From: Candidatus Bathyarchaeota archaeon
GTDB taxonomy: Archaea > Thermoproteota > Bathyarchaeia > Bathyarchaeales > DTEX01
Assembly: GCA_018396995.1 (NCBI GenBank)
Contig: JAGTQB010000003.1
Location: 69,839 to 133,838 of the forward strand
DNA length: 64,000 bases
Reading direction: 5' to 3'
Both the position numbers and the translations under genes were made by a program. The stretch's first letter is position 1; each line of letters starts with the position of its first letter. The notes beneath the pieces were generated by a model that was not told the DNA's origin, did not search any database, and saw only the letters and a list, made by a program, of their open reading frames with translations. Of the stretch, positions 26,119-35,484 are shown piece after piece.

Positions 26119-27132
26119 ATGCCGGGTAAGATGCCGCCTAAAATTATGGAGAAAATCGTTTATAATAGGCTTGGTGTTCCTGATCCGAGTGTTCTGGTTG
26201 GACCTGCTATTGGTGAGGATGCTGCAATAATTGGCATTGGCGACATCTTGGCTTTAGTAGTTCACAGCGATGCAATAAGTGGTGCAAGCGAGTTCCTAGG
26301 CTGGCTTGCTGTGCATGTAGCCGCTAATGACGTATCTGTCAGGGGGGCTAAACCGAGATGGTTTTTAATGTCCCTATTCCTTCCAGAAGCCTCTGCAGAA
26401 GATCTCCTCGATAAAATTATGTCTCAAGTGGATAGGGCGGCTAAGGAGTTAGGGATGATGGTTGTTGGGGGTCATACTGAGAGGACCCCAGGGCTTAGTA
26501 AACCATTAGTGGGCACAATGGCCATTGGTTTAGCTGAGAGGAATAGGGTTGTCACAACTTCAGGGGCTGGGGCTGGGGACTATTTAATCATGAGCAAGAC
26601 GGCCGCCTTGGAGGGAACAGCAATCCTCTGCACTGATTTCGCATCCCTCTTAAGGAGTAGGGGAGTCAGCAATAATGTTCTCAATGTTGGCTCAAGCTTC
26701 CTATTTAGGGTTAGTGTCGTTAATGAGGCTTTGGCGCTGGCTGAGAGGAGACTCGCAACCGCCATGCACGACCCCACTGAGGGCGGGATTCTTGGTGGTG
26801 TGGCGGAGATGGCCTATGCCTCAAGGAAGACCATTGAGCTCTGGGCTGATAGGGTGCCAGTAGCAGAAGAGACAAAGATTGTTGCTGAGACACTTAACAT
26901 AGATGTTTTGAGGCTAATTAGCTCAGGCTCTCTATTAGCATCCATCCCTCCGGATAAGGTTAACGAGGCGATTATGGCTTTAAAATCCTTGAATGTTGAG
27001 GCGAATGTTGTTGGGAGGGTTAAGGAGTATAATGGTCACTTTGTCGAGGTTATGAGGGGGTCATCGGTAACTTATGTTGATGAAATCTATGTTATGGATG
27101 AAATCTATAGGTTCTGGGAGGATTGGGCATAA
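26119..27132 (+). CDS. AIR synthase-related protein (PurM/ThiL/HypE superfamily)
   Basis: ATP-binding protein of the PurM-like superfamily. The motifs IGEDAAIIGIGD, VAANDVSVRGAKPRWFLMSLFLP, VVGGHTERTP and HDPTEGGILGGVAEMA are typical. It lacks the C-terminal PRxC needed by HypE and the specific features of ThiL or PurM, so the substrate is open; archaea have several such unassigned members. ATG start, divergent from cdc6 and followed by topA after 60 bases. Confidence 0.85.
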   Translation: MPGKMPPKIMEKIVYNRLGVPDPSVLVGPAIGEDAAIIGIGDILALVVHSDAISGASEFLGWLAVHVAANDVSVRGAKPRWFLMSLFLPEASAEDLLDKIMSQVDRAAKELGMMVVGGHTERTPGLSKPLVGTMAIGLAERNRVVTTSGAGAGDYLIMSKTAALEGTAILCTDFASLLRSRGVSNNVLNVGSSFLFRVSVVNEALALAERRLATAMHDPTEGGILGGVAEMAYASRKTIELWADRVPVAEETKIVAETLNIDVLRLISSGSLLASIPPDKVNEAIMALKSLNVEANVVGRVKEYNGHFVEVMRGSSVTYVDEIYVMDEIYRFWEDWA

Positions 27133-27192
27133 TAGATTGGCTTTTAAATGGGGCTGCATCATCATTTATGGAGGCTGTTGGTGTAGGCTTTT

Positions 27193-28905
27193 ATGCTCGT
27201 AATAGCTGAGAAGCCCTCAGTTGCAAAGAATATTCGGCTGGCAATAAAGCCCACGCCTCCAGTTATAGCTCTGAAAGGGCATATTCTAGAACTGGACTTT
27301 ACAGAAGAGTATTCTAGGTGGAGAAGTGTTGATCCACGTGAGCTCTTTCACGCCCCAGTGAGATGGGTTATCAGGGATCCTGAAACATACAAGGAATTGT
27401 TTAGGGCTGTTAGGGATGCGGAAATGCTTGTTCTGGCAACGGACAATGATCCCGAGGGGGAGTTAATAGCCTATGAGGCCCTGCTTGTCGCTAAGGATTC
27501 CCTTGGAGATACGCCGAGATACTGTCGGATGAGGTTTAACACCGTTACGCTGAGCGAGCTTAGGCATTCCTGGGAAAACCTTGAGCCAGACCTTAAATGG
27601 AACTGGGTTTGGAAGGCCCTTCTTCGTCACAAGTTTGACTTAATAACTGGAGCTGCATACACTAGGCTCCTAACTCTCTCAGGGAAGCTGAATAGTGGTG
27701 ATGGTATTGTTTCTTGGGGTTCATGTCAGATGCCGACGCTGTGGTTCATTTATCAGAGGGAAATGGAAATCAGGAGATTTAAGCCTGAGAAATATTATGT
27801 TCTATCCGCCCTTCTAGATGTACATGGCGTTAAGGTTAAGGTTTCCTCCGAACCAATTAAGGACGCTGGTAAGGCGCGGGAGATTTATGCTACAGCCAAG
27901 ACGGCTAAATACGCCTTAGCTACGGGCTTTCAGCTCCAGGATGAAGTTGAGTCTAAGCCCCTCCCAACGGACACGGACTCAATGCTTCAGGAGCTCTCTA
28001 AAATAACTGGCTTAAGCGCCGCCAAGATAATGGCTTTGGCAGAGTCCCTCTACGGCGACGGTTACATAAGCTATCCGAGAACAGAGACAAATATGTGGCT
28101 GGCGGTTGATCATAGATCGATACTTACAATGCTGTCCCAAACACCGCTTGGCAGGCATATCAATATGCTGAATTATAGTCCCCGAAGTGGCAGAAAGAAT
28201 GATGGGGCGCATCCACCAATATATCCAACAGCATATTATATGTGGCCTGATGATAAGGGTAAGGTTTGGGAGTACATTGCTAGGCGTTACTTAGCGAATG
28301 TCGTTGGTAAAGATGCTCTCCTTAAGAGGTGGAGGTTACAGGTTAGCATAAGCGGCTTGAAATTGGATTCTACTGGCAGATACTTCGTGGATGAGGGCTT
28401 TTATCAAATATTCCCATACTTTAAGCCTAAAGATACCCTTAAGATAGCGCAGATAAACATCGGTGAAAAGTTGCCGATTATTGAGGTTAAACTTGAAGAG
28501 AAGAAGACTAAGCCCCCACCACGCCTAACAGAGTCTGAGCTGCTTAGGCTCCTTGAGCAGCATTCTATTGGCACGGATGCTACGAGGGCCGATTACCCGC
28601 AGATTATCCTTGAAAGGGGTTACGCGGAGAAGAAGCATAAATCCTTCCGCCTAAGTGCTCTGGGCGAGGCGCTGATAAACCTCTTAAGGGATGTTGATGA
28701 GAGGCTTGTTACGCCGGACACGAGGCGTTATGTTGAGCAACTTATGGCGGAGGTTGAGATGGGTAAATTTAGTGTAGAGAGCGCTCTTAAAGAAGCCGTA
28801 AAAATCTATGAAGGTCTCTTCGAGAAAGTCTCAATTAAACTAAAAACTATGGAAAATGCCGTTAATAAGAGGGATCAGAGCCCCATTAATTCGAAGAAAA
28901 CTTAA
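27193..28905 (+). CDS. topA: DNA topoisomerase type IA
   Basis: Relaxes negatively supercoiled DNA through a tyrosine-linked single-strand break. The TOPRIM domain starts MLVIAEKPSVAKNI and has ATDNDPEGELIAYE. The active tyrosine is in DGYISYPRTETN. The 570 residues end after the core with no zinc-ribbon tail, so it is a short archaeal topoisomerase I/III form. No helicase domain is present, so this is not reverse gyrase. Confidence 0.95.
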   Translation: MLVIAEKPSVAKNIRLAIKPTPPVIALKGHILELDFTEEYSRWRSVDPRELFHAPVRWVIRDPETYKELFRAVRDAEMLVLATDNDPEGELIAYEALLVAKDSLGDTPRYCRMRFNTVTLSELRHSWENLEPDLKWNWVWKALLRHKFDLITGAAYTRLLTLSGKLNSGDGIVSWGSCQMPTLWFIYQREMEIRRFKPEKYYVLSALLDVHGVKVKVSSEPIKDAGKAREIYATAKTAKYALATGFQLQDEVESKPLPTDTDSMLQELSKITGLSAAKIMALAESLYGDGYISYPRTETNMWLAVDHRSILTMLSQTPLGRHINMLNYSPRSGRKNDGAHPPIYPTAYYMWPDDKGKVWEYIARRYLANVVGKDALLKRWRLQVSISGLKLDSTGRYFVDEGFYQIFPYFKPKDTLKIAQINIGEKLPIIEVKLEEKKTKPPPRLTESELLRLLEQHSIGTDATRADYPQIILERGYAEKKHKSFRLSALGEALINLLRDVDERLVTPDTRRYVEQLMAEVEMGKFSVESALKEAVKIYEGLFEKVSIKLKTMENAVNKRDQSPINSKKT

Positions 28906-28946
28906 TATTTTAAAAATGGGTTTTAAGAAAATGCTGGTGGATTATA

Positions 28947-29702
28947 TTGAGTGGCGACAACGAGATTAAGATTATTGAGGTTAGAGATATTCCGGAAGGC
29001 GTTAAGATTATCTGTGGTCTCCCAGATGTTGGTCTCGTTGGGGTTATCGCGGCCGCGCACATGATTTCAAAGATGAATTTGATAGAGGCGGCTTATGTGG
29101 AGACGGACCTACTCCCACCAGTAATTATACTTGAAAACGGGATGCCAAAGTCGCCAATAAGAATATTTGAGGGAGGGGGGATCGCCGTTATAAATTCTGA
29201 GGTGGCGATCCCCTCAGATGCAATTTATCCATTAATGAGAAGTATAGTTGAATGGGCTTGGAGGAAGAAGGCTGAGAGAGTTTTTACTTTAAGTGGGCTG
29301 CCAGTCCCAAATAGGCATGAGCTCGAGAAGATAAAGGTTTTTGGGGCAGCATCTAACGGCGATATGTTGAAAGTTTTAAAGGATAATGAGGTTGAAATTA
29401 TAGAGAGGGGTTTCTTAGTTGGCCCCCAAGCCCTAATTCTAAAGTACTGTGTGGAGAAGAATATATCTGCAATAGCTTTACTAGCCGAATCATTCTACAA
29501 TTATCCTGATCCAGAAGCATCATCAGTTGTTATACAAACGCTTAACAGGATGTTGAATATAAATGTTGATGTCTCGGAGCTGGTCGGGAAAGGAGAGGAA
29601 GTCCGCCTGACCATGAGGGACATGATGCGGAGAACACAAGCGGAGCTCGCGCGGATGAGGAAGTCTCAGGAATACGATATACCAGGCTTCTACATTAAGT
29701 AG
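28947..29702 (+). CDS. PAC2 family protein (proteasome assembly chaperone-like)
   Basis: Member of the PAC2 (ATP-grasp-associated/PbaB-like) family; archaeal relatives have been linked to proteasome assembly. Seen are CGLPDVGLVGVIAAAHMI near the start, FTLSGLPVPNR and ESFYNYPDPEASSVVIQTLN. The last 30 residues form a charged helix (MRRTQAELARMRKSQEYDIPGFYI) ending in an aromatic-hydrophobic tip that could dock on a partner. The start is TTG. Hsp20 follows after 17 bases, so the two protein-quality genes are probably co-transcribed. Confidence 0.82.
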   Translation: MSGDNEIKIIEVRDIPEGVKIICGLPDVGLVGVIAAAHMISKMNLIEAAYVETDLLPPVIILENGMPKSPIRIFEGGGIAVINSEVAIPSDAIYPLMRSIVEWAWRKKAERVFTLSGLPVPNRHELEKIKVFGAASNGDMLKVLKDNEVEIIERGFLVGPQALILKYCVEKNISAIALLAESFYNYPDPEASSVVIQTLNRMLNINVDVSELVGKGEEVRLTMRDMMRRTQAELARMRKSQEYDIPGFYIK

Positions 29703-29719
29703 CCTTGGAGGGGGATTGC

Positions 29720-30163
29720 ATGAGCGCCAGGAGGAGGAGATCAATTTTTGATTTAGTCCGCGAATATGTTGAGGAGATAGAATCCTTGGCTGATGAGATC
29801 GTTGAGAGGTTTATGGAGAAGCCCAGCTGGGATGTTGCTTCACAGACGCTTGAGCCGCTATGTGATGTATATGTCAGCCGCGATAATGTTATAGTGACCG
29901 CCGACCTGCCGAAGGCTGATCCAGAAAGTATTAGAATAAGCAGTATAAGAGACGACTTAATTGAGATTACTGCAAAGATGAAGGTGAAGGTCAGGTTTGA
30001 GGATCTGGGCGTGACGCATAGGAGGGGCGAGTTCACATGTTTCTGCTGCAGGGTTCAGCTTCCAGTTCCAGTGGACATTAGCAAGGCTAAAGCTAAGTTC
30101 GTTAAAGGTATACTGGAGATAACCCTCCCAAGAAAGAAGGGTTATGAAATCAAAATAGAATAG
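29720..30163 (+). CDS. hsp20: Hsp20 / small heat-shock protein family
   Basis: ATP-independent chaperone with an alpha-crystallin domain (about residues 45-147): LEPLCDVYVSRDNVIVTADLPKADPESIRIS, then VQLPVPVDISKAKAKFVKGILEITLPRK. The classic C-terminal IxI is replaced by EIKIE, giving IKI near the end. ATG 29720 is used, as GGAGGGGG precedes it. It follows the PAC2 gene closely. Confidence 0.9.
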   Translation: MSARRRRSIFDLVREYVEEIESLADEIVERFMEKPSWDVASQTLEPLCDVYVSRDNVIVTADLPKADPESIRISSIRDDLIEITAKMKVKVRFEDLGVTHRRGEFTCFCCRVQLPVPVDISKAKAKFVKGILEITLPRKKGYEIKIE

Positions 30164-30266
30164 TGTTTTACCAACCCCTCTCGAACCTGTTTTCTAAGTA
30201 GGGTAGAGTATATTTTCTGGATTTTACAATTTAGTTATTCGGCAGCAACCGCGTGAGACTAGAGTT

Positions 30267-32600
30267 ATGGATACTACTCTTTTGGAGGAAAGGACTGGAA
30301 CTGAGAGTCTCTTAACTAAGATGATGGAAGAAGCTTTAGACGCATTCCATAGGAGACTCGTTGTACTAACTAGTAAAAATGTAAATGAGGTTCTATCCTT
30401 CCTGATCCTAAAGCATAAAGCTTTGAGGACGCTTAGGGGCTTAGAAGATGAGGTTGTAGTCTTTGTGGATTATTATGATGAGGGCGGAGAGCTCTATAAT
30501 AACCTTATTGATACCTTGTCCTCCTCAAACTTCCCCACGGAGAACATTAAACATTACACTTATGAAGAAAGTAATAGGTTGCTTGGTACAACAAATGATA
30601 TATTAGTAATGGATATGAGTAGAGGGGCCAGGCCAAACGATATTGGGAGACTTATTGAGACCGTCAGGGGCGGCGGGCTCGCAATACTATACAACTTAAA
30701 CTTAAAAGTTGATAAGCCATGGGAGACAAGCATCCATAAAAGCTTCATCCACCCGCCCTACACATGGGAGAACATTAACAAAAGGTTTGAAGAGTTCTTT
30801 GTTAGGAAAGTGATTGAGACCCCCTGCTCATGGATTCTGGATGGATGGAGGATCTTAAAGGGCGATTTCTTAAACCCGCCGAAATTTGTTAGGGAGAGAC
30901 CGGAGCTCCCGGAGAAGAGTAGAGTCCCAAAGAGACTCCATAGGCTAGCCCTCACGTCTGATCAGGTTAAAGCCCTTCAATTGATGGAGGAGGTTATAAG
31001 GGAGAGGGGGAGAAGCGTCCTACTAATTACGTCAAATAGGGGTAGGGGCAAATCAGCCCTCCTAGGGCTCTGCGCGGCAATGCTCCTCCACTTTGGCTTT
31101 AAGAGAATTATAGTAACCGCTCCGAGCGGTGAGGAGTCCCAGATAGTTTTTGGGATGATTGAGAAGGGTCTTGATGCGCTTGGCGAGAAGTTTAGTAAGG
31201 AGATGGTTGAGAGCTTACCCAGAATAAAATGTGGACGCGGAGTTGCGGAGTTTAGTCTTCCGCAGAAGGTTATGGGGAAGGATGCAGATATACTTATTGT
31301 TGATGAGGCTGCAGGCATACCAGTACCCATATTATTCGCTTTCACGGAAAGATTCAAAAAAGTAATCTTCGCCTCAACGGTTCATGGATATGAAGGTGCT
31401 GGCAGGGGCTTTTCCCTAAGATTCCTGAAAACACTCCAGCAGAATAGGGAGATAAACCTTCATAGAGTTGAGTTGAAGGAGCCCATAAGATACGCTCCAA
31501 ACGACCCTGTTGAGGAGTGGCTCTACAAAACGCTCCTATTAGACGCTGAGCCAGCGGATATAAATGCCGCAGCGCTTGGAGAGATTAGGTTAGAGGAATG
31601 TAAATACGAGAAAGTTAACCTCGATGAATGGTTTAGATATAATGAAGAGAAGTTAAGGGAGTTTATAGGGATATATGTGCTCGCCCATTATAGGAATAGA
31701 CCAGACGACCTCCTCATCCTCGGTGACGCCCCACATCACTCAGCTCGCGCGGTAACCTTAAAGACTGGAGAAATTGTCGCAGCGCTCCATGTGGCTGAGG
31801 AGGGGCTGATGCCAGACGACCTTGTAAGTCTCGTCTTAATCGGTAACCCCCCTCCCGGAAACCTCATCCCATCATGTATCATAAAATATTACCCGCCATT
31901 CATAGAGTTCGTACGTTTAAGGGGGCTTAGAATCGTTAGAATTGCTGTCCACCCAGATCTAATAGGTAAGGGATTGGGAAGCTTAACCCTCAAAAGCATA
32001 TGTGAGGAGGCTGCAAGCGAGGGTTTTGATTGGGTTGGGACGAGCTTCGGGGCTGATGAAACACTTCTTAACTTCTGGCTGAAGAATAGATTTATACCGG
32101 TCCATATAAGTCCAATGAGGAACATCGTCTCAGGAGAGTACAGCGTCATTATGATTAAGCCATTAAATGAGAGGGCTGAGAGCATCATCAAAAAATTGTA
32201 CACAGAGTTTAAGATCAGGCTACTAAACTCTCTCCCAGACACATACTTTAACCTAGAGCCTGAGGTTGCAGTCCAACTACTTAGCGTGGATAGATGGGAT
32301 AACTTTGAAAAACCTAACTTAACGCCATCACAGATTGAGAGATTAGTAAGCTATGTTAAGGGCAGTTTAGCATATGAGGGGGCGTGCGACGCCGTTAGGC
32401 AGCTTTTAATTGCTCATTTCTTGAGCTCAGGTAAAATGAGGCTGCAGCTTGATAGGAAAGCCGAGATAGAGCTCGTGTCAAGGTGCCTTCAATGCAGATC
32501 ATGGGAGAGAACGGCGAATACGGTTAAGACCCGCTCCATTGACTTAAAATTTGAGTTAAGGCTGCACGCAAGTAAACTGATGGAATACTACCTAAAGTAA
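30267..32600 (+). CDS. tmcA: tRNA(Met) cytidine acetyltransferase TmcA
   Basis: Large RNA acetyltransferase that makes N4-acetylcytidine; in some thermophilic archaea this family acetylates many RNA sites. Domain order: N-terminal TmcA domain (about 30-180); RecA-like ATPase with Walker A NRGRGKSALLGL (about 251-262) and DEAAGIPVPIL; then a GNAT domain with VRIAVHPDLIGKGLGSLTL; and a C-terminal RNA-binding part. The 777 residues are normal. It has its own 103-base upstream region, in which I see no gene. Confidence 0.95.
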   Translation: MDTTLLEERTGTESLLTKMMEEALDAFHRRLVVLTSKNVNEVLSFLILKHKALRTLRGLEDEVVVFVDYYDEGGELYNNLIDTLSSSNFPTENIKHYTYEESNRLLGTTNDILVMDMSRGARPNDIGRLIETVRGGGLAILYNLNLKVDKPWETSIHKSFIHPPYTWENINKRFEEFFVRKVIETPCSWILDGWRILKGDFLNPPKFVRERPELPEKSRVPKRLHRLALTSDQVKALQLMEEVIRERGRSVLLITSNRGRGKSALLGLCAAMLLHFGFKRIIVTAPSGEESQIVFGMIEKGLDALGEKFSKEMVESLPRIKCGRGVAEFSLPQKVMGKDADILIVDEAAGIPVPILFAFTERFKKVIFASTVHGYEGAGRGFSLRFLKTLQQNREINLHRVELKEPIRYAPNDPVEEWLYKTLLLDAEPADINAAALGEIRLEECKYEKVNLDEWFRYNEEKLREFIGIYVLAHYRNRPDDLLILGDAPHHSARAVTLKTGEIVAALHVAEEGLMPDDLVSLVLIGNPPPGNLIPSCIIKYYPPFIEFVRLRGLRIVRIAVHPDLIGKGLGSLTLKSICEEAASEGFDWVGTSFGADETLLNFWLKNRFIPVHISPMRNIVSGEYSVIMIKPLNERAESIIKKLYTEFKIRLLNSLPDTYFNLEPEVAVQLLSVDRWDNFEKPNLTPSQIERLVSYVKGSLAYEGACDAVRQLLIAHFLSSGKMRLQLDRKAEIELVSRCLQCRSWERTANTVKTRSIDLKFELRLHASKLMEYYLK

Positions 32601-32688
32601 TAAACAAAGGAGGCCGGAGACAAGATTGTTGTCTGGATAATTAGTTAGAAGAGATTTCAACTATTTAATCGTCTTTAAGTGTCATAAG

Positions 32689-32700
32689 TTTTATATAAAT
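32689..32700 (+). promoter_or_regulatory. TATA-like box of acyl-CoA-dehydrogenase-like gene
   Basis: TTTTATATAAAT lies about 40 bases before the ATG at 32736, with GGAGGG in between, fitting an archaeal promoter followed by a short leader. Confidence 0.5.
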
Positions 32701-32735
32701 ATACGGGTAATCGGGTAATTGGAGGGTATTATTAT

Positions 32736-33986
32736 ATGGTTGAAAAGTTTTGGACACCCTACCATTTGATTAGAAAGGAAATTAGTTTGTTCTGTGACGC
32801 TTTAAGGGACTTTATAAACAGGGAGGTTCTACCTCATGAAGAGGAGATGGATGACTATTGGGATTGGACAGAAAGGAAGGAACATACATTTGTTGAGGAA
32901 ATCTTTAGGAAGCTATGGATTGACCTAGGTCTACAGAAAGCTTTCGTGCCACCGCAATATGGTGGTATAGGAGATTGGTCCATGGTTGAGAATGCTGCTG
33001 TAATTATTGAGGTTACTAGAGGAGATGTCGGTCTCGGGATGACGGGCTTTATATCACAGTGGGCTGTTGCATCTATCATGATTCCCACCCCAAATGACTT
33101 AGTCATGAAATATGTTGCCGAGCGGCTCTTGAAGAATGAACCATATATTATATGTAATGCGATAACAGAGCCACATGGTGGGGGAGCTATAGAGGACGTT
33201 AGGCTGCAGGGAGCGCAGATAAGGACAACTGCATATCTAGATGGTGACGAATGGGTTATTAATGGGCATAAGCTATGGCCCTCAGCCTTCAGGGAAGCAG
33301 ACGCGTACCTTGTTGTATGTAGAATTGAAGGCGAAAAGTTTCCAAATAACATCGCGCAAATTTTTGTTCCCGCAGACACCCCGGGTATAACTACAAGTAA
33401 GCCGTATAGAAAGATGGGTTGCTCAATAGATACTAATGGAGACATATGGTTTGATAATGTTAGGGTGCCTAAGGAGTACCGTCTGCATGAGGGGATCGAT
33501 GAAGTTAAATCCCTTATAGCGAAAGAGACTATTGGAAGATGCGTTAATTGCGCATTCGCAGTGGGAGTTTTGAGGAGAATGTATGAAGTTCTAAAATCCT
33601 ATGTAGATAAGAGGGAGATTGCTGGAAGACCTATGAAGGAACACGGCTTAATAGCATATGAGCTAGGACAAGTTCTCACAGACATGCAGGTTGCCGAGTA
33701 TACTACTTGGTATGCCTTTGAAAGATTGGACCACCCGGAAACCTATGGTTCACTCTGGGATTATGGGCAGTTCTCGATGGCAGGTCTCTGCCAAAACATT
33801 GTTACAGAGCGTGCGGAGCAGGCTATAAGTCGAGCCATAAACCTCATGGGCTCCCACGGATATGCAAAAGAAGGAAAAATGGAAAAACTATTGAGGGATG
33901 TAAAGGTTACGCAGATAGTGGTTGGTGGCCCACTGCTCCGCCTCCTTGAGGCGGTTAGACACTACTTTGGTACAGAAACAATTTAA
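32736..33986 (+). CDS. Acyl-CoA dehydrogenase family protein
   Basis: Flavoprotein of the acyl-CoA dehydrogenase superfamily. Blocks seen are AITEPHGGGAIEDV (flavin region), GHKLWPSAFREADAYLVVCR, and the C-terminal helices with EQAISRAINLMGSHGYAKEG. By eye the usual catalytic glutamate is absent: where medium-chain enzymes have QIYEGT this protein reads QIVVGG, and the alternative helix-G position reads IGR. So it may act on an unusual substrate. It stands beside branched-chain-type transport genes. Confidence 0.85.
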   Translation: MVEKFWTPYHLIRKEISLFCDALRDFINREVLPHEEEMDDYWDWTERKEHTFVEEIFRKLWIDLGLQKAFVPPQYGGIGDWSMVENAAVIIEVTRGDVGLGMTGFISQWAVASIMIPTPNDLVMKYVAERLLKNEPYIICNAITEPHGGGAIEDVRLQGAQIRTTAYLDGDEWVINGHKLWPSAFREADAYLVVCRIEGEKFPNNIAQIFVPADTPGITTSKPYRKMGCSIDTNGDIWFDNVRVPKEYRLHEGIDEVKSLIAKETIGRCVNCAFAVGVLRRMYEVLKSYVDKREIAGRPMKEHGLIAYELGQVLTDMQVAEYTTWYAFERLDHPETYGSLWDYGQFSMAGLCQNIVTERAEQAISRAINLMGSHGYAKEGKMEKLLRDVKVTQIVVGGPLLRLLEAVRHYFGTETI

Positions 33987-34099
33987 GCCGTTTCATACCC
34001 CTCCTTTTTATGTAATATTCGGAAAAGGCGGTTAAAATCACGCAGGTTGGGTAAAGATTTAAAACATCGCAATTTCTAATAAAAGTATGGGTAAGGAGT

Positions 34100-34417
34100 A
34101 TGAAGGTTCTGCAGGTAAAATTTAAGTTTAAGATACCGAGATCTGAGCTCGAAAAAGAGTTTGTTAAAGTGGCTCCTAAATTTGGTCCAGGGGGCGAGGT
34201 TAAGGGTCTTTTGTGGAAGCTCTGGCTTGTGAATGAAGCTGAAAGCTTGTTTTCAGGAATTTACCTATTTAAAGATGAAGCATCCTTAAAGGAATACCTT
34301 AAGGGGGAGCTATTCGCTGAGCTAAAGAGACTCCCAATCATAAGTGATCTCGAAACCACAATCTTCGATATAATGCTTGAGCCTACGAAAATCACTCAAG
34401 GGCCAATAAAATATTAG
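34100..34417 (+). CDS. YdhR-like ferredoxin-like (ABM-type) protein
   Basis: A 105-residue protein of the dimeric alpha-beta barrel type. The run VLQVKFKF, GLLWKLWLVNEAESLFSGIYLFKDEASLKEYL and LETTIFDI resembles the YdhR family of putative mono-oxygenases. It has no visible metal or flavin residues. ATG start after an A/T-rich 113-base gap. Its nearness to the acyl-CoA-dehydrogenase-like gene hints at a shared catabolic or detoxifying role, which is speculation. Confidence 0.65.
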   Translation: MKVLQVKFKFKIPRSELEKEFVKVAPKFGPGGEVKGLLWKLWLVNEAESLFSGIYLFKDEASLKEYLKGELFAELKRLPIISDLETTIFDIMLEPTKITQGPIKY

Positions 34418-34513
34418 CAACCAATAGATTGCTTAGTTTCTGTCAGAAATATCTTGGCTAGATGAGCCCTGAAAAATACTTTCTAATCCGTAAGTTAAAG
34501 TGAGACCAAGTCC

Positions 34514-35482
34514 CTATTTTTTAATTTTGCTCCTAATCTTCTCGATCTCTCCTATTAGACCATTTGGCATGAACATTATTATAATTATGAAGAGGAATCC
34601 TAGAATCGTTAAAAAATAGTGGGGGTACATTGCTCTAAGATATTCCTCAAGTAATGATAAGAGTATTGAGCCAGTAACTGGACCATATATAATCTGACCC
34701 CCTCCAAGGAGGGTCATGACTGCTGGTAGGAAGGAGAAGAGTGGGTCGAAGGCTATATCTGTATTTATGTATGCGGCCCTAGTTGTAAAGCATCCGCCAA
34801 CGAATCCAATACACATTGCGCTAATTCCAAAGCTTAAGGTCTTAAACAGTATCGCATTTACGCCAATATGGACGGCTGCTTCCTCACACTCACCAATCAT
34901 CCTCAGAGCTAAACCAAACTTAGATTTTCTTAAAATTGTTGTTAAAATGATTGCTACAAGCGCGGATGCTAAAATAGAGTAATAGATTGCGCTTGGCTCA
35001 AATATTATGGGGAGGTATGTTCCACGCGTACCAGTTATTCTTATCTCCCACCACTGAAAGAAGTTTCTAAGCATTTCACTAATCCCGAAGGTGAGTATTG
35101 CAAAATATATGCTCTTCACCCTTAATGTCACTAAGCCTATAACTGAAGCTAATACGAAGTTTATTAGCCCCCCAATTAGGATAACTAGGGGTATCGGTAT
35201 GTGCGGTAAATAACCACGGTAACTCATCTCCAGATACTTTGCTGTGAAATATGCTCCAAGCCCGAAGAAGCCAGCAGATCCTAATGAAACATATTTCGTG
35301 AGGCCGGAAAAGAAGTGCCAGCTTATCGTGAGGGCGAGCCATAAGAGTACGGTTCTCAGAACTGATAGATAATAATCAGTTAGGAAATATGGGGCGAATA
35401 TTAACAATGGGATAGCTAGAATCATTAATGTTGAGGTAACATTAATGGACTTAATTATTTTTTCACCTATCCTCCTAAACAT
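34514..35482 (-). CDS. livM: Branched-chain amino acid-type ABC transporter permease LivM
   Basis: Second membrane subunit of a HAAT-type ABC importer, with about nine to ten helices. Family block: LRTVLLWLALTISWHFFSGLTKYVSLGSAGFFGLGAYFTAK, and GFVGGCFTTRAAYINTDIAFDPLFSFLPAVMTLLGG near the C-terminus. It begins 2 bases after livH ends, so the two are coupled. The downstream gene is convergent, so the usual livG/livF ATPase genes do not follow. Confidence 0.92.
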   Translation of the reverse strand: MFRRIGEKIIKSINVTSTLMILAIPLLIFAPYFLTDYYLSVLRTVLLWLALTISWHFFSGLTKYVSLGSAGFFGLGAYFTAKYLEMSYRGYLPHIPIPLVILIGGLINFVLASVIGLVTLRVKSIYFAILTFGISEMLRNFFQWWEIRITGTRGTYLPIIFEPSAIYYSILASALVAIILTTILRKSKFGLALRMIGECEEAAVHIGVNAILFKTLSFGISAMCIGFVGGCFTTRAAYINTDIAFDPLFSFLPAVMTLLGGGQIIYGPVTGSILLSLLEEYLRAMYPHYFLTILGFLFIIIIMFMPNGLIGEIEKIRSKIKK

Positions 35483-35484
35483 GG

